A stretch of 64,000 nucleotides of DNA from DASUPK01 sp963774305 (GCA_963774305.1 CAVZEM010000008.1:62001-126000), one strand, 5' to 3'; counted from the first letter of the stretch, positions 1-7,925 are shown. The notes: a model not told the origin generated them from the letters alone. Program-made: numbers and translations.

Positions 1-119
1 GGTAAAGCGCTGCGTAACAGGCAGATTTCGGGGGCATTAAGCCTCCGGCGAGCGCAACCGAGCCGCTGCTACGGTGTTTCCGGTGGCAGGGAGAACCGCT
101 CCGACCGCATCCCCAGGTC

Positions 120-1580
120 TTGGAAGCCTCGACACTCACACACGCACAGCGACGCGGGCTCTTCGCCCGGCGCTCGCCCCTCCTTCGCTTCCAGGACGAT
201 GACAATCTCGTCGCGCTGACCCGCAAGGGCCACCAGCACGCCTTCGACATGCTGGTCGAGCGCTACCAGTCCCGTCTGCTCGGCTTCTGCCGGCAGATGC
301 TCGGCTCGACCGAGGACGCCGAGGACGTGCTCCAGGAGGTCTTCGTCGCCGCCTACAACGCGATGGTCGCCGACGAGCGCCCGATCGCCGTGCGGCCCTG
401 GCTCTACCGGATCGCCCGCAACCGCTCCCTCAACCACCTTCGCAAGCCGACCGCCGACGGCCAGGACACGATGGATACGCACCCCCATATGAACGGGGTG
501 ACCACGCTCGAGCGTGTCCAGAACCGCGAGGAATTCCGCAACCTGCTCTCCGACGTCGGCCACCTGCCCGAGACCCAGCGCTCGGCGCTCCTCCTCCGCG
601 AAATCGACGCGATGAGCTACGAGGAGATCGCCCAGGCGATGGACACGACCGTCCCGGGCGTCAAGAGCCTCCTCGTGCGGGCCCGGATCGCCCTTGCCGA
701 ATCGAGCCAGGCCCGCCAGCTGACCTGCGGCGACGTCCGCCTGGAGCTCGCCGAGGCCGCCGAGGGCATCGCCAAGGTCTCCGGTCCCGTCAGGCGCCAC
801 GTGAAGGCGTGCGACCCCTGCCGCGAGTTCCGCTCCCAGCTTCGCTCCGACACCAAGGCGCTGGCCGCGATCTTCCCGGCCGGGCCATTGCTCCTGCTCA
901 AGGGCGCGCTCGTCGCCAAGCTCACCGGCCTGTTCGGTGGTGGCGGCGGCGGCGCAGCCGCCGGTGCGGGCGGCGGCGGTGGCGCCGCGGCCGGTGCCGG
1001 CGCGGGCGCGGGCGCAGGAGCCGCCGGCGCTGGTGCCGGGGCAGCCGGAGCCGGCGCTGCCGGAGCCGGAGCAGCCGGAGCGGGCGCCGCCGCGGCGGGC
1101 AGCACAGCCGCGATCGGCGGAGCCGCCGCCGCGGGCGGAGCGGCAGCCGGGAGCGGCGCGGCCGCCGCAGCCGGTGGCGCAGCCGCCGCGATCGGCACGA
1201 AGGCGGCCGCCGGGCTCGCGACCGCGGCGATCATCGCCGGCGGCGCGGCCGAGATCCAGAACGTCTCCGATCACCACACCACCAAGCCCGCCCAGCCGAA
1301 GACCAAGGTCGTCAACCACGGCAAGGCGGGGAAGGCCAGCGTCCCGGCGACGACCAACGCGACCGCTCAGGACGCGGCCGCGGCCCAGGCGCCTCCCGTC
1401 GCGGCACAGCCGGCCACGACACCGCCCGACACGGTCACGGTCCCGCCGCAGCCGACCGACCCCGCCGCGACGACGGGCGGGGCACCGCCGTCGCCACGAC
1501 GGGCAAGCACAAGCACCACAAGAACGCCGTGGCGAACAGCGACCCACAGCCCTCCTCGCCCGCTCAGACCGGCCCGGTGA
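120..1580 (+). CDS. ECF-type RNA polymerase sigma factor with C-terminal zinc-finger (zf-HC2-like) and Ala/Gly-rich tail
   Basis: Sigma-70 region 2 lies at about residues 37-80 (FDMLVERYQSRLLGF, EDAEDVLQEVFVAAY) and region 4 at about 145-195 (LPETQRSALLLREI, SYEEIAQAMDTT), so it should direct RNA polymerase to specific promoters. It is followed by C-GDVRLEL ... HVKACDPC, a Cys/His pattern like the zf-HC2 domain of anti-sigma factors, then a short hydrophobic stretch (PAGPLLLLKGALVAKLTGLF) and a long Ala/Gly-rich segment encoded by GC-rich repeats. Sigma and anti-sigma-like parts in one chain suggest self-regulation, which is inference. The start is TTG with no clear ribosome site; no ATG/GTG lies upstream in frame. 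The last ~30 residues look out of frame (see the tail at 1478-1780). Confidence 0.8.
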   Translation: MEASTLTHAQRRGLFARRSPLLRFQDDDNLVALTRKGHQHAFDMLVERYQSRLLGFCRQMLGSTEDAEDVLQEVFVAAYNAMVADERPIAVRPWLYRIARNRSLNHLRKPTADGQDTMDTHPHMNGVTTLERVQNREEFRNLLSDVGHLPETQRSALLLREIDAMSYEEIAQAMDTTVPGVKSLLVRARIALAESSQARQLTCGDVRLELAEAAEGIAKVSGPVRRHVKACDPCREFRSQLRSDTKALAAIFPAGPLLLLKGALVAKLTGLFGGGGGGAAAGAGGGGGAAAGAGAGAGAGAAGAGAGAAGAGAAGAGAAGAGAAAAGSTAAIGGAAAAGGAAAGSGAAAAAGGAAAAIGTKAAAGLATAAIIAGGAAEIQNVSDHHTTKPAQPKTKVVNHGKAGKASVPATTNATAQDAAAAQAPPVAAQPATTPPDTVTVPPQPTDPAATTGGAPPSPRRASTSTTRTPWRTATHSPPRPLRPAR

Positions 1581-1780
1581 CCACCGGCGTCGAGCCGGCG
1601 ACCTGCGACGCGGACGGCGACGGCGTCACCGACGCCGGTGCGCCCAGCAGCTGCACCTCACCTCCTTCCGCCCCGACGAACACCGGCGCGAGCGGCGCGA
1701 TCGACCAGGGCAGCGTCAAGCCGCTCTCCTACGCGCCGCCCAAGAAGCACAAGGCCCCGCGGAAGCGGGTCAGGCACTAG
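1478..1780 (+). other. Probable true C-terminal tail of the sigma factor, displaced by a frameshift
   Basis: From about 1478 the frame one base back reads TAVATTGKHKHHKNAVAN, then a Cys-containing DADGDGVTDAG segment resembling a type-3 thrombospondin/calcium-binding repeat, and ends KKHKAPRKRVRH at a TAG at 1778-1780. The frame continuing from the sigma gene instead turns into Arg/Pro/Ser-rich text and stops at 1580. One extra G in the run GGGG near 1480 would restore a continuous protein. This may be an assembly error, a real mutation or frameshifting. The tail ends 11 bp inside the convergent diiron oxidase gene. Confidence 0.6.
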
Positions 1781-2702
1781 CGGGCATCAGCCCGATGACC
1801 TTGAGCCTGCGAGTCAGGCTCTGCGCCGCGAACGCGTGGCTCTCCTCGCGGCTCACTCCGAAGAGCTCGTAGTCCTCCTCCGTGGCCCACGGCGGGTCGA
1901 TCACCTTGTCGGCCACCGGCACTGACTGCTCCAGCATCTTCTGGATGACCTCGCGGTAGCGGTCGTCCTCCTTGACGCAGTCGGTGAGGAAGCGGACCCC
2001 GAAGGCGATGTGGCGGTGCTCGTCGCGCGCCACGTTCGAGAAGCCCTCGACGAATCCGGGCAGGGTCTCCATGCGCTCGTTGTAGTCGATGATGAAGTGC
2101 TGGCCGGTGAGGGCGAGCATTCCCTCGATGACCATGTGGTAGAGCGTCACCGCCTCCACCAGGGCGTCGCGGTCGCCGGGCTCCTGCCCGAGCCGGTCGA
2201 CGCGGCTCTTCAGCAGGTCGTCGAAGAGGGTGCGGAAGGCGTCGTTCAGGTGCTCGTCGAGGGCGTCGAGGCGCTGGGCGAGGTCGTCGGCGCCCTCGAG
2301 CACGCCGACCTCGCTGAAGAAGCGGTCGAAGAAGCGGACGTGGCGGGCCTCATCCGCGATCTGGGTCGAGAGGAAGATCCGCTGCGCCTCGGTCGGTGCG
2401 GCGCGCATGATCGGGCCGAGCTCGTCGGCGACCTTCTGCTCGCCGATGAAGAAGCTCGAGAGCCCGTACATCCGCTGGAAGCGCTCCTCCTCGGGGATGC
2501 GCTCGTGCCAGTCGATCCGGTCCTGGGAGAAGTCGAGGTCCTGGGTCAGCCACTGCTGCTTCTCCCAGAGGTTGTAGAGCTGCGTGTAGTCGAGAAGCTT
2601 GACGTCGGCTCGGCCACCCTCCTGGAGGGCCGGGTCCGAGGTGGCGCGGAAGTCCTCGCGGCTCGCGCGGGATGGCCCCTGAGTGGCTTCCTTTGCCTCC
2701 AC
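1770..2702 (-). CDS. R2-like ligand-binding oxidase (R2lox), ferritin-like diiron/Mn-Fe protein
   Basis: This 310-residue protein has the ribonucleotide-reductase R2-type four-helix metal site: E88, E118 and H121 (DEARH), E193, E228 and H231 (DEHRH). Two further positions match the R2lox subgroup rather than true NrdB: a valine three residues after the first ligand (E88..V91) and a tyrosine five residues before the fourth (Y188..E193). R2lox enzymes form a Val-Tyr ether crosslink from such a pair. They bind a fatty-acid-like ligand and a Mn/Fe cofactor and have no known substrate. No nrdA lies nearby, which argues against a reductase role. A second, longer paralogue lies at 60566-61852. A palindrome similar to that gene's operator lies 23 bp upstream of this start. 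Confidence 0.85.
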   Translation of the reverse strand: MEAKEATQGPSRASREDFRATSDPALQEGGRADVKLLDYTQLYNLWEKQQWLTQDLDFSQDRIDWHERIPEEERFQRMYGLSSFFIGEQKVADELGPIMRAAPTEAQRIFLSTQIADEARHVRFFDRFFSEVGVLEGADDLAQRLDALDEHLNDAFRTLFDDLLKSRVDRLGQEPGDRDALVEAVTLYHMVIEGMLALTGQHFIIDYNERMETLPGFVEGFSNVARDEHRHIAFGVRFLTDCVKEDDRYREVIQKMLEQSVPVADKVIDPPWATEEDYELFGVSREESHAFAAQSLTRRLKVIGLMPASA

Positions 2703-2724
2703 GGCCGGGGAGACTATCGCACCG

Positions 2725-2742
2725 ACTGGCTGGCTGGCCAGT
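2725..2742. promoter_or_regulatory. Candidate operator upstream of the first R2lox gene
   Basis: The 18-bp sequence ACTGGCTGGCTGGCCAGT has 6-bp inverted arms (ACTGGC/GCCAGT). It matches the palindrome between tetR and the second R2lox gene (ACTGACTAGTCAGTCAGT, 60474-60491) at 12 of 18 positions, and all six differences are transitions. Its position just upstream of the start codon fits a repressor site. Binding by the TetR protein at 59813-60466 is inference. Confidence 0.4.
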
Positions 2743-2850
2743 TTTGACCGGCGCGTCCATCGGAGCAGGAGGTCACCATCCGAATACCGAATCTTGTGCT
2801 GATCAGCACGACTCCCGGAACCGATGAGACGGCTCAGAGGATTTGGAGAG

Positions 2851-3102
2851 ATGAAGCCCTGGAAGGTCGGAAATCGGATCGTCGGCGTGGACCCGGAGCT
2901 GCGGCGCCTGTGGATCGGCGGGCAGCGCCTTCACCACGGGCTCACCGGCATCGCCGTCGCGACGGCCGGGATCGCCCAGCTCGCGACCCGGCGCAGCGAG
3001 GCGAGCCGCGCGGTCGCCTGGACCCTCGCGGGCGGCGTGCTGATGGCGCACGACTGGAAGGACCGCTCGGTCTGGTTCCGGCGCGGCCCGCAGACTGACT
3101 AG
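2851..3102 (+). CDS. Small membrane-associated protein of unknown function
   Basis: I do not recognise a family. The product (about 83 residues, MKPWKVGNRIVGVDPELRRL...) has one moderately hydrophobic stretch (HHGLTGIAVATAGIAQLA) and another (RAVAWTLAGGVLMAH), followed by a basic, Trp-containing end, so it is probably membrane-attached. The ATG at 2851 follows GGAGAG closely; an ATG at 2824 in the same frame would add nine residues. It is divergent from the R2lox gene and ends tail-to-tail with the MBL hydrolase on a shared CTAG. Confidence 0.55.
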   Translation: MKPWKVGNRIVGVDPELRRLWIGGQRLHHGLTGIAVATAGIAQLATRRSEASRAVAWTLAGGVLMAHDWKDRSVWFRRGPQTD

Positions 3103-3812
3103 ACGGTCAGCGACTCTCCTGGCGCCAGCACCGCCACCTTCGACTTCGTCTTCGACTCGACCTCGGACTTGAACGCCTCGGCGTCGGTCTCGATCGGCGG
3201 GAAGGTGTTGTAGTGGATCGGGATCACCGTCTCGGCCCCGATGAAGTCGGCCGCCACCACGGCGTCGTGGCGATCCATCGTGTAGTGCCCTCCGATCGGG
3301 ATGAAGGCGACGTCGACCGGGGTGCGCTCGGCGATCAGCTTCAGGTCGCTGAACAGAGCGGTGTCGCCCAGGTGGTAGACCGTCTTGCCGCCGATGCTGA
3401 CCACCACCCCGCAGGCGGTGCCGATCACCGTGCCCGAGGTGGGACTGTAGGGCCGGTCGTCGGAACCGGGGACCGTGCTCGTGTGCCACGCCTGCACCAG
3501 CTTCACCCAACCCCAGTCGTAGGAGACCGAGCCCCCGAGGTTGATGTCCATCGTGTCCTCAATCCCGTGCTCGCCAAGCACGTTGGCGAGCTCGGTGACC
3601 GCCACGAAGGCGGCCCCGGTGCGCTTGCCGACCGCAATCGCGTCCGCGTAGTGGTCCAGGTGGGCGTGGGTCATGAACACGTGGGTGGGATTGACGTCCT
3701 CTGCGCTGACCTTGGCAACGGGGTTGTTGGGTTTCAGGAAGGGATCGATGAGAACGTGCGTGTCGCCATCCACCAGCTCGACGGTCGAATGGCCGATGTA
3801 GTTGATCTCCAC
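3099..3812 (-). CDS. Metallo-beta-lactamase-fold metal-dependent hydrolase (UPF0173/YtkL-like)
   Basis: The 237-residue protein begins VEINYIGHSTVEL and carries the metal motif THAHLDHYAD (HxHxDH). A further metal-ligand region is VYHLGDTALFSD, and the late histidines are GGHYTM and IPIHYNTFP. This is the layout of the UPF0173 metal-dependent hydrolases, whose substrates are unknown. The GTG start at 3812 is chosen because GGAGGA lies about 8 bases upstream. A longer reading to 3878 would add a Pro/Ser/Arg-rich, non-conserved N-terminus and run into the upstream gene. It lies just downstream of the gene at 3817-4158, so the two are probably co-transcribed. Confidence 0.85.
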   Translation of the reverse strand: MEINYIGHSTVELVDGDTHVLIDPFLKPNNPVAKVSAEDVNPTHVFMTHAHLDHYADAIAVGKRTGAAFVAVTELANVLGEHGIEDTMDINLGGSVSYDWGWVKLVQAWHTSTVPGSDDRPYSPTSGTVIGTACGVVVSIGGKTVYHLGDTALFSDLKLIAERTPVDVAFIPIGGHYTMDRHDAVVAADFIGAETVIPIHYNTFPPIETDAEAFKSEVESKTKSKVAVLAPGESLTV

Positions 3813-3816
3813 TGGG

Positions 3817-4158
3817 TCAGTCCTCCTTGTCGGGGGAAGTCGATTGCTCTGCGAGCCGCTCGGCGAGGGCCCAGCCAACGGCTACCCCCACCATCATCCC
3901 CATACGCGCCTCCTCGGCGAGCAGGGTGCGAACGGCGGTGAGGCGGGCCTGCTCGTCCGGGGTCGTCGCCGCCTTCAGGGCCTCGGCGTCGTGTGACTCG
4001 CCGAACCATCCGCCGGCGCCGAGCGCCTCGGCGAGGATCTTCTGCAGCCGCGGCGCGGCGCGGGCGACCTGGCGCTCCGTCTCCCGGAAGACCTCCGGGT
4101 CGGAGATCGCGTCGATCGCGGCGTCGATCTGCCCGTCGGTGAACTCCCCTTGCGGCAT
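3817..4158 (-). CDS. Conserved hypothetical protein, likely helical
   Basis: The 113-residue product (MPQGEFTDGQIDAAIDAISDPEVFRETERQ...) is charged and predicted helical by eye, with a hydrophobic segment near the end (ARMGMMVGVAVGWALAERL). I see no catalytic motif and do not recognise the family. It sits 4 bp before the start of the MBL hydrolase and 9 bp after the GNAT gene on the same strand, which suggests one transcript. Confidence 0.65.
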   Translation of the reverse strand: MPQGEFTDGQIDAAIDAISDPEVFRETERQVARAAPRLQKILAEALGAGGWFGESHDAEALKAATTPDEQARLTAVRTLLAEEARMGMMVGVAVGWALAERLAEQSTSPDKED

Positions 4159-4167
4159 GCGCGGAGC

Positions 4168-4938
4168 CTATCCGGGCTTGCGCCGCTCCCACATCTCGAG
4201 GCCGCCGACGTTGCGGTAACCGAGCTTCTCGTACACCGGGAAACCGAGCTTGGTGGCGATCAGGGTTGAGCCCGACTTGCCGCGCTCACGCTCACGCTCG
4301 AGCGCATGCCCGAGCAGCCGCCCGGCGATTCCGCGGCCTCTGGCCTCCGGGAGCGTCGCGACGAACGTGATCTCCGTATCCGGCCCGCGATCCCAGGTCA
4401 GGGTCGTCCCCACGGTCTCGCCGTCGAGGCTCGCGAGATAGGCCTCGGTGTCTGGCAGGGGCTTGATCGGCGGAAAGTCTCCCGGCGTGAACCCATAGGC
4501 GGTCTCGTTGATCAGGCGAATGAGCTCCATGTCCATCTCCGCCCTGATCTCGAGGTCCGGGTCGGGCTTGGGCATGCGGAGCTCGGAGAGCTCGAACCCC
4601 ATGGCCCGCGGCGTCGCATCGAGCACGTGGCCCGCATCCGAGAGGCCCGCTCTGGCGCGCTCATCCTTGGCGGGGATCCACACGGTCCAGGCAGTGACCC
4701 CCGCCGCCTCGTAGACCTCGGCGAGGCGCGGCAGGGCGTCGAGCAGGTGCTCGGTGTCCGAATAGAAGACCGAGTTGAAGAAGGAGCGATTCGGAGAGGC
4801 GTCGATGATCGCGGCCTGGATATCCCCGTCCTCGAAGATCTCGCCGCCGCAGGCCTCGACGTAGAGCCGCCAGAGCGGCGGCTGGTTCTCGAGCACGAGG
4901 TCGAACCAGCCGGCGTCGTCGGCGGGCAGCGCCGTCAC
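4168..4938 (-). CDS. GNAT-family N-acetyltransferase
   Basis: The acetyl-CoA binding signature of the GNAT fold is visible near residues 190-215 (FVATLPEARGRGIAGRLLGHAL, with the R-G-R-G-I-A loop). It is followed by the usual final strand motif (LGFPVYEKLGYRNVGGLEMW). The N-terminal ~120 residues form a second, poorly conserved half (two-domain GNAT). The acceptor substrate cannot be told. The start overlaps the O-methyltransferase stop by 4 bp (ATGA), so the two are translationally coupled. Confidence 0.8.
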   Translation of the reverse strand: MTALPADDAGWFDLVLENQPPLWRLYVEACGGEIFEDGDIQAAIIDASPNRSFFNSVFYSDTEHLLDALPRLAEVYEAAGVTAWTVWIPAKDERARAGLSDAGHVLDATPRAMGFELSELRMPKPDPDLEIRAEMDMELIRLINETAYGFTPGDFPPIKPLPDTEAYLASLDGETVGTTLTWDRGPDTEITFVATLPEARGRGIAGRLLGHALERERERGKSGSTLIATKLGFPVYEKLGYRNVGGLEMWERRKPG

Positions 4939-5591
4939 TTCTTGCGGACCAGCGTGATCCCGTCGGCGACGCCGAGGAGCGCCACGTCGACCCTGTCGTC
5001 CTTGGCCAGGCGGTCGTTGAGCTCGGCGGTGACGCGGGCTGCGTCGGAGTCGCCCGGGTCCAGCACGCTCCCGCCGCGCAGCGTGTTGTCGAGCATGATC
5101 AGCCCGTTCTGGCGCAGGCGCTTCAGGGTCTCCTCGAAGTAGTCGATGTACTCGGTCTTGTCCGCATCGATGAAGGCGAAGTCGAACTGCTCGGAGTCGT
5201 CCATCGCCCGGAGGCTCTCCACCGCCGGCCCGATCCTGAACTCGACTTTGCCGGCCAGCCCCGCCTTCTCCAGGTGCTCGCGGGCCCGCTCGGCGTACTT
5301 CTCGTCGAGCTCGCAGCAGACGAGGTGTCCATCGTCGGGCAGGCCGCGGGCGATGGCGATCGCCCCGTAGCCGAGGAAGGTCCCGACCTCGAGGGCGTCA
5401 CGCGCGCCGATCGCCGCCACGACGATCGTCATGAAGGCGGCCTGGTCGCCGGCGATCTGCATCGCGGCCAGGTCGCCCATGTCCTCGCCGGCCTGCTCGA
5501 CCTGCGCGACGACTTCATCGCGGTAGGAGCTGTGCTCGACCGCGTAGCGGTGGAGCTCCGGCGTAATCGAGATGAACTTGTCGTACGCCAA
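4935..5591 (-). CDS. SAM-dependent O-methyltransferase (class I, catechol OMT-like family)
   Basis: The 218-residue protein has the family's SAM-binding motif (ALEVGTFLGYGAIAIARGLP), an acidic residue after strand 2 (LVCCELDEKYAERA), and the metal/substrate motif FAFIDADKTEYIDYFE followed by LIMLDNTLRGG. These match the small Mg-dependent O-methyltransferases (methyltransferase family 3) acting on catechols or similar hydroxyls. It lies upstream of the GNAT gene in one operon. Confidence 0.88.
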   Translation of the reverse strand: MAYDKFISITPELHRYAVEHSSYRDEVVAQVEQAGEDMGDLAAMQIAGDQAAFMTIVVAAIGARDALEVGTFLGYGAIAIARGLPDDGHLVCCELDEKYAERAREHLEKAGLAGKVEFRIGPAVESLRAMDDSEQFDFAFIDADKTEYIDYFEETLKRLRQNGLIMLDNTLRGGSVLDPGDSDAARVTAELNDRLAKDDRVDVALLGVADGITLVRKK

Positions 5592-5603
5592 GCGAGCTGG
5601 ACC

Positions 5604-6386
5604 CTAGCCGGGCCGGCGCTCGCGGCGGGCGAAGGCGACGACGAGGCCACAGGCGGCGCCGACCAGCGCGCCACCCAATCCCGCGAAGACGTTGGCGTAG
5701 TCGTCGACGAGCGGCAGCATGATCAGGACGGCGGCGGCCACAGCCGCGCCGATCACCTCAACGTCCTCACCGGGGCGGGAGCGGACCTCGGCGCCGCGGA
5801 TCACGGCCCACGCGGCCAGCAGCCCGAGCGCGATCCCGTTTCCACCGGCCGCGAAGAGGACGTCGTTGCTCGGCGCGAAGGCGGTCTCCATGCCGTCCGC
5901 CGCCAGCATCCCCAGGGCGCCACAGGCCACGATCAGGATCGCCGTCGGGATCGTGCCGAGACGCTGCTCCACGGCCACGCCGAAGATGGCGATGCCGACG
6001 GAGGCGACGAACAGATAACCGATGTCGGGATAGATGAACGGAGAGACCAGGTAGCGCCACCAGTCGCTGCCGACAGGACCCAGGATCCCACCGAGCCCGA
6101 ACGTGTCGAGGGACGGGCTCGCGACCCTGAGCAGCACGAGAATCGCCGGGATCAGGATCGCCGCGAGTACCGCATAGGGGCGCTCGGCAAGCCGGTCGGT
6201 TCGCTGCGCCCGCGCGATGCGCCGGCGCGTGCGGCGCGATTGCTTCGGAGTGAGCTCCTCCCCGCGCAGCTCCAGCTTCGGCGCCCGCTTGCGCAGCCGG
6301 GTGCCGCAGTACGGGCACTCGGTGACGTAGGGGCTGACCTCCTCGCCGCAGCTCCGGCAGACGACACTCAGTTCAGGCGAGCTCAC
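5604..6386 (-). CDS. Zinc-ribbon protein with a catalytically dead rhomboid-like membrane domain
   Basis: An N-terminal zinc ribbon (C10, C13, C24, C27: CRSC...CPYC) is followed by a basic linker and six or so membrane helices with rhomboid landmarks (WWRYLVSPFIY, GVAVEQRLGT, GGNGIALGLLAAW, FAGLGGALVGAACG). In active rhomboid proteases the GxSG serine and a histidine before GG form the dyad. Here the serine position is Asn (GGNG, about 183) and the His position Gly (FAGLGG, about 236). The first-loop His/Asn motif is also missing. It is therefore probably a pseudo-protease with a binding or adaptor role (inference). Its start overlaps the HxlR-like gene by 14 bp. Confidence 0.75.
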   Translation of the reverse strand: MSSPELSVVCRSCGEEVSPYVTECPYCGTRLRKRAPKLELRGEELTPKQSRRTRRRIARAQRTDRLAERPYAVLAAILIPAILVLLRVASPSLDTFGLGGILGPVGSDWWRYLVSPFIYPDIGYLFVASVGIAIFGVAVEQRLGTIPTAILIVACGALGMLAADGMETAFAPSNDVLFAAGGNGIALGLLAAWAVIRGAEVRSRPGEDVEVIGAAVAAAVLIMLPLVDDYANVFAGLGGALVGAACGLVVAFARRERRPG

Positions 6387-6675
6387 TCCGCGAGGATACC
6401 CCTGCCTGCTCGGCCCATCTATTGAGCTCGTAGAGCACCCGGGCGAGCTCGCGGCCCCGGCCGCTCAGGCGGTAGCGACGCCCGGCGTCTCGCTCCAGCA
6501 CCCTCGCCTCGACGAGCTCACCGAGCCGGGCCGACAGCACGGACGGACTGATCCCGGTTCGCTCACGCAGCTCCGAGAAGGACAGCGTGCTGCGCCGCAG
6601 CTCCCAGACCAGGCGCAGCGCCCAGCGCCGGCCGAGCAGGTCGAGAGCGTCTTCGACTGGTCTGGTGGAGGCCAT
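6373..6675 (-). CDS. HxlR-family winged-helix transcriptional regulator
   Basis: The 100-residue protein fits the HxlR winged helix: LDLLGRRWALRLVWELRRSTLSFSEL, the recognition helix region GISPSVLSARLGELVEARVL, then a beta wing (DAGRRYRLSGRGREL). HxlR members usually lack a sensor domain and act as dimers on nearby promoters. The cysteine common in redox-sensing members is not seen at the N-terminus. It overlaps the rhomboid-like gene, suggesting a common transcript. Confidence 0.8.
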   Translation of the reverse strand: MASTRPVEDALDLLGRRWALRLVWELRRSTLSFSELRERTGISPSVLSARLGELVEARVLERDAGRRYRLSGRGRELARVLYELNRWAEQAGVSSRSELA

Positions 6676-6740
6676 TGGTACGGAATTCGAAGTTCACGCC
6701 GTAAAAAGACGGTAATTCGCTTCGAAAATCGTAGCGAACC

Positions 6741-6769
6741 GGCCGGAACAGGTTCGAATCCGGCCTTTT
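6741..6769. terminator. Likely rho-independent terminator beyond the YbdK-type ligase gene
   Basis: A 7-bp stem GGCCGGA/TCCGGCC with an 11-base loop is followed by TTTT on the plus strand and preceded by A's, so it may work in either direction. It lies in the gap between the ligase 3' end and the HxlR start. The loop contains GGTTCGAA, a tRNA T-loop look-alike, but no tRNA fold surrounds it. Confidence 0.45.
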
Positions 6770-6780
6770 CTGGCTTGACC

Positions 6781-7911
6781 TCAGGCGTCGGGGTCGCTTG
6801 CCGCAACGATCTCGCTCATCAGGCCGCCGATGTCGCCCTGGTCGGAGAGCCAGTCGAGCTGGCGGCGCGCCCCGGTGCCGTTCTCCACCAGGTCGGCGAG
6901 GCTGGCCAGCTCGGCCTCGCAGCCGAGCTCCTGAGCGTGCTCGTGCAGGTCGTCGATCGCCCCGCGCGCCATCTTCCCCCCCGGCACCTCGAGGCCGTGA
7001 TCGAAGTCGATCAGCTTCCCCTCGATCCCGACGACCGCGGCCCGGACCTTGTTGTCGTCGATCAGCTCGTGGGGGTGCTCGATGCTCGGCACGCCCTCGT
7101 CGTAGTCGGCGGCCAGCCGATGTGCCAGCGCCTGGCCGAGGGCGGCGAAGCCGATCGTGTGCTCGACGCGCGTCTGCTGGTCGAAGACCCGGAGCTCGAC
7201 CGTGCCGAGGTTGGGGTGAGGCCGGACGTCCCACCAGAGGTAGGTGTAGTCCGGGATCGCGCCGCCGCGCATCATCAGCTCGACGCGGTGGGAGTAGATG
7301 TCCCAGGTGCCGTAGTAGGGCGGGATCCCGACGCGCGGGAAGGCGCGGAACACCGGCGTGCGGGACGACATCATCCCGGTGGTCTTGCCTCGCCAGAGCG
7401 GCGAGTTCGACGACATCCCGAGCAGGAGCGGCAGGTAGCCGCGCATGCCGTCGGCGACGTAGATCGCCTTCTCCGCGCCGTCGATGCCGACGTGCACGTG
7501 GGTGCCGAAGATGAGCTCCTGCTCGGCGATCCAGCTCAGCTCCGCCGCCAGCTCCTTGTACCGCGGCCGGTCGGCGATCAGCTGGTCTTCATAGAGCGCG
7601 GCTGGATGCGTTCCGGCCGCCCCGATCGCGAGGCCGTTCTTCGCCGCCACCTCGCGAACGGTGCGGCGAAGGCGGCGCAACTGATCCCCCGCCTCCGCGA
7701 CGCCGCCGCAGGGCAGGGTGGCCACCTCGAGCACGGACTGCATCAGCTCGGGCTTCACCTCGCCGGGGAGGTCGCCGGGCAGGGCGCCGAGGATCGTCTC
7801 GATCGACTGCGAGAGCTCGAGGCTCTCGGCGTCGCAGATCATCAGCTCTTCCTCGATCCCGACCGTGAACGGCGTCCCGCTGAAGTTGTGCTCCAGCACG
7901 GACGGGACCAT
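6781..7911 (-). CDS. YbdK-type carboxylate-amine ligase (glutamate-cysteine ligase 2 family)
   Basis: The 376-residue product starts near the family motif FTVGIEEELMICD. It continues with conserved stretches of the GCS2 family: GTHPAALYEDQ, ELIFGTHVHVGIDGAE, SSNSPLWRGKTTGMMSSRTPV, and the basic/acidic HPNLGTVELRVFDQQT. Members ligate an amine to a carboxylate with ATP; some make gamma-glutamylcysteine weakly. The true substrate here is not evident. In actinobacteria one paralogue (EgtA) serves ergothioneine synthesis, but no egt genes are near. Length is normal. Confidence 0.85.
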   Translation of the reverse strand: MVPSVLEHNFSGTPFTVGIEEELMICDAESLELSQSIETILGALPGDLPGEVKPELMQSVLEVATLPCGGVAEAGDQLRRLRRTVREVAAKNGLAIGAAGTHPAALYEDQLIADRPRYKELAAELSWIAEQELIFGTHVHVGIDGAEKAIYVADGMRGYLPLLLGMSSNSPLWRGKTTGMMSSRTPVFRAFPRVGIPPYYGTWDIYSHRVELMMRGGAIPDYTYLWWDVRPHPNLGTVELRVFDQQTRVEHTIGFAALGQALAHRLAADYDEGVPSIEHPHELIDDNKVRAAVVGIEGKLIDFDHGLEVPGGKMARGAIDDLHEHAQELGCEAELASLADLVENGTGARRQLDWLSDQGDIGGLMSEIVAASDPDA

Positions 7912-7925
7912 GACAGTCGCGGGGG

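Noticed and set aside
617..1234. Pro/Ala-rich open frame antisense to the sigma factor gene
   Set aside because: It is the mirror of the Ala/Gly-rich coding repeat in very GC-rich DNA; long shadow frames are expected and there is no independent motif.
937..1240. Repetitive GC-rich tract that could be taken for a tandem repeat or CRISPR-like array
   Set aside because: The units are codon-level Gly/Ala repeats inside the sigma factor; there are no regular spacers of constant length.
1770..2702. Annotation as ribonucleotide reductase beta subunit (nrdB/nrdF)
   Set aside because: The ExxV and Y-x4-E pair fits R2lox, and no alpha subunit gene is in the window.
6741..6769. tRNA T-loop-like GGTTCGAATCC
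   Set aside because: No acceptor, D or anticodon arms can be built around it; it is the loop of a hairpin terminator.
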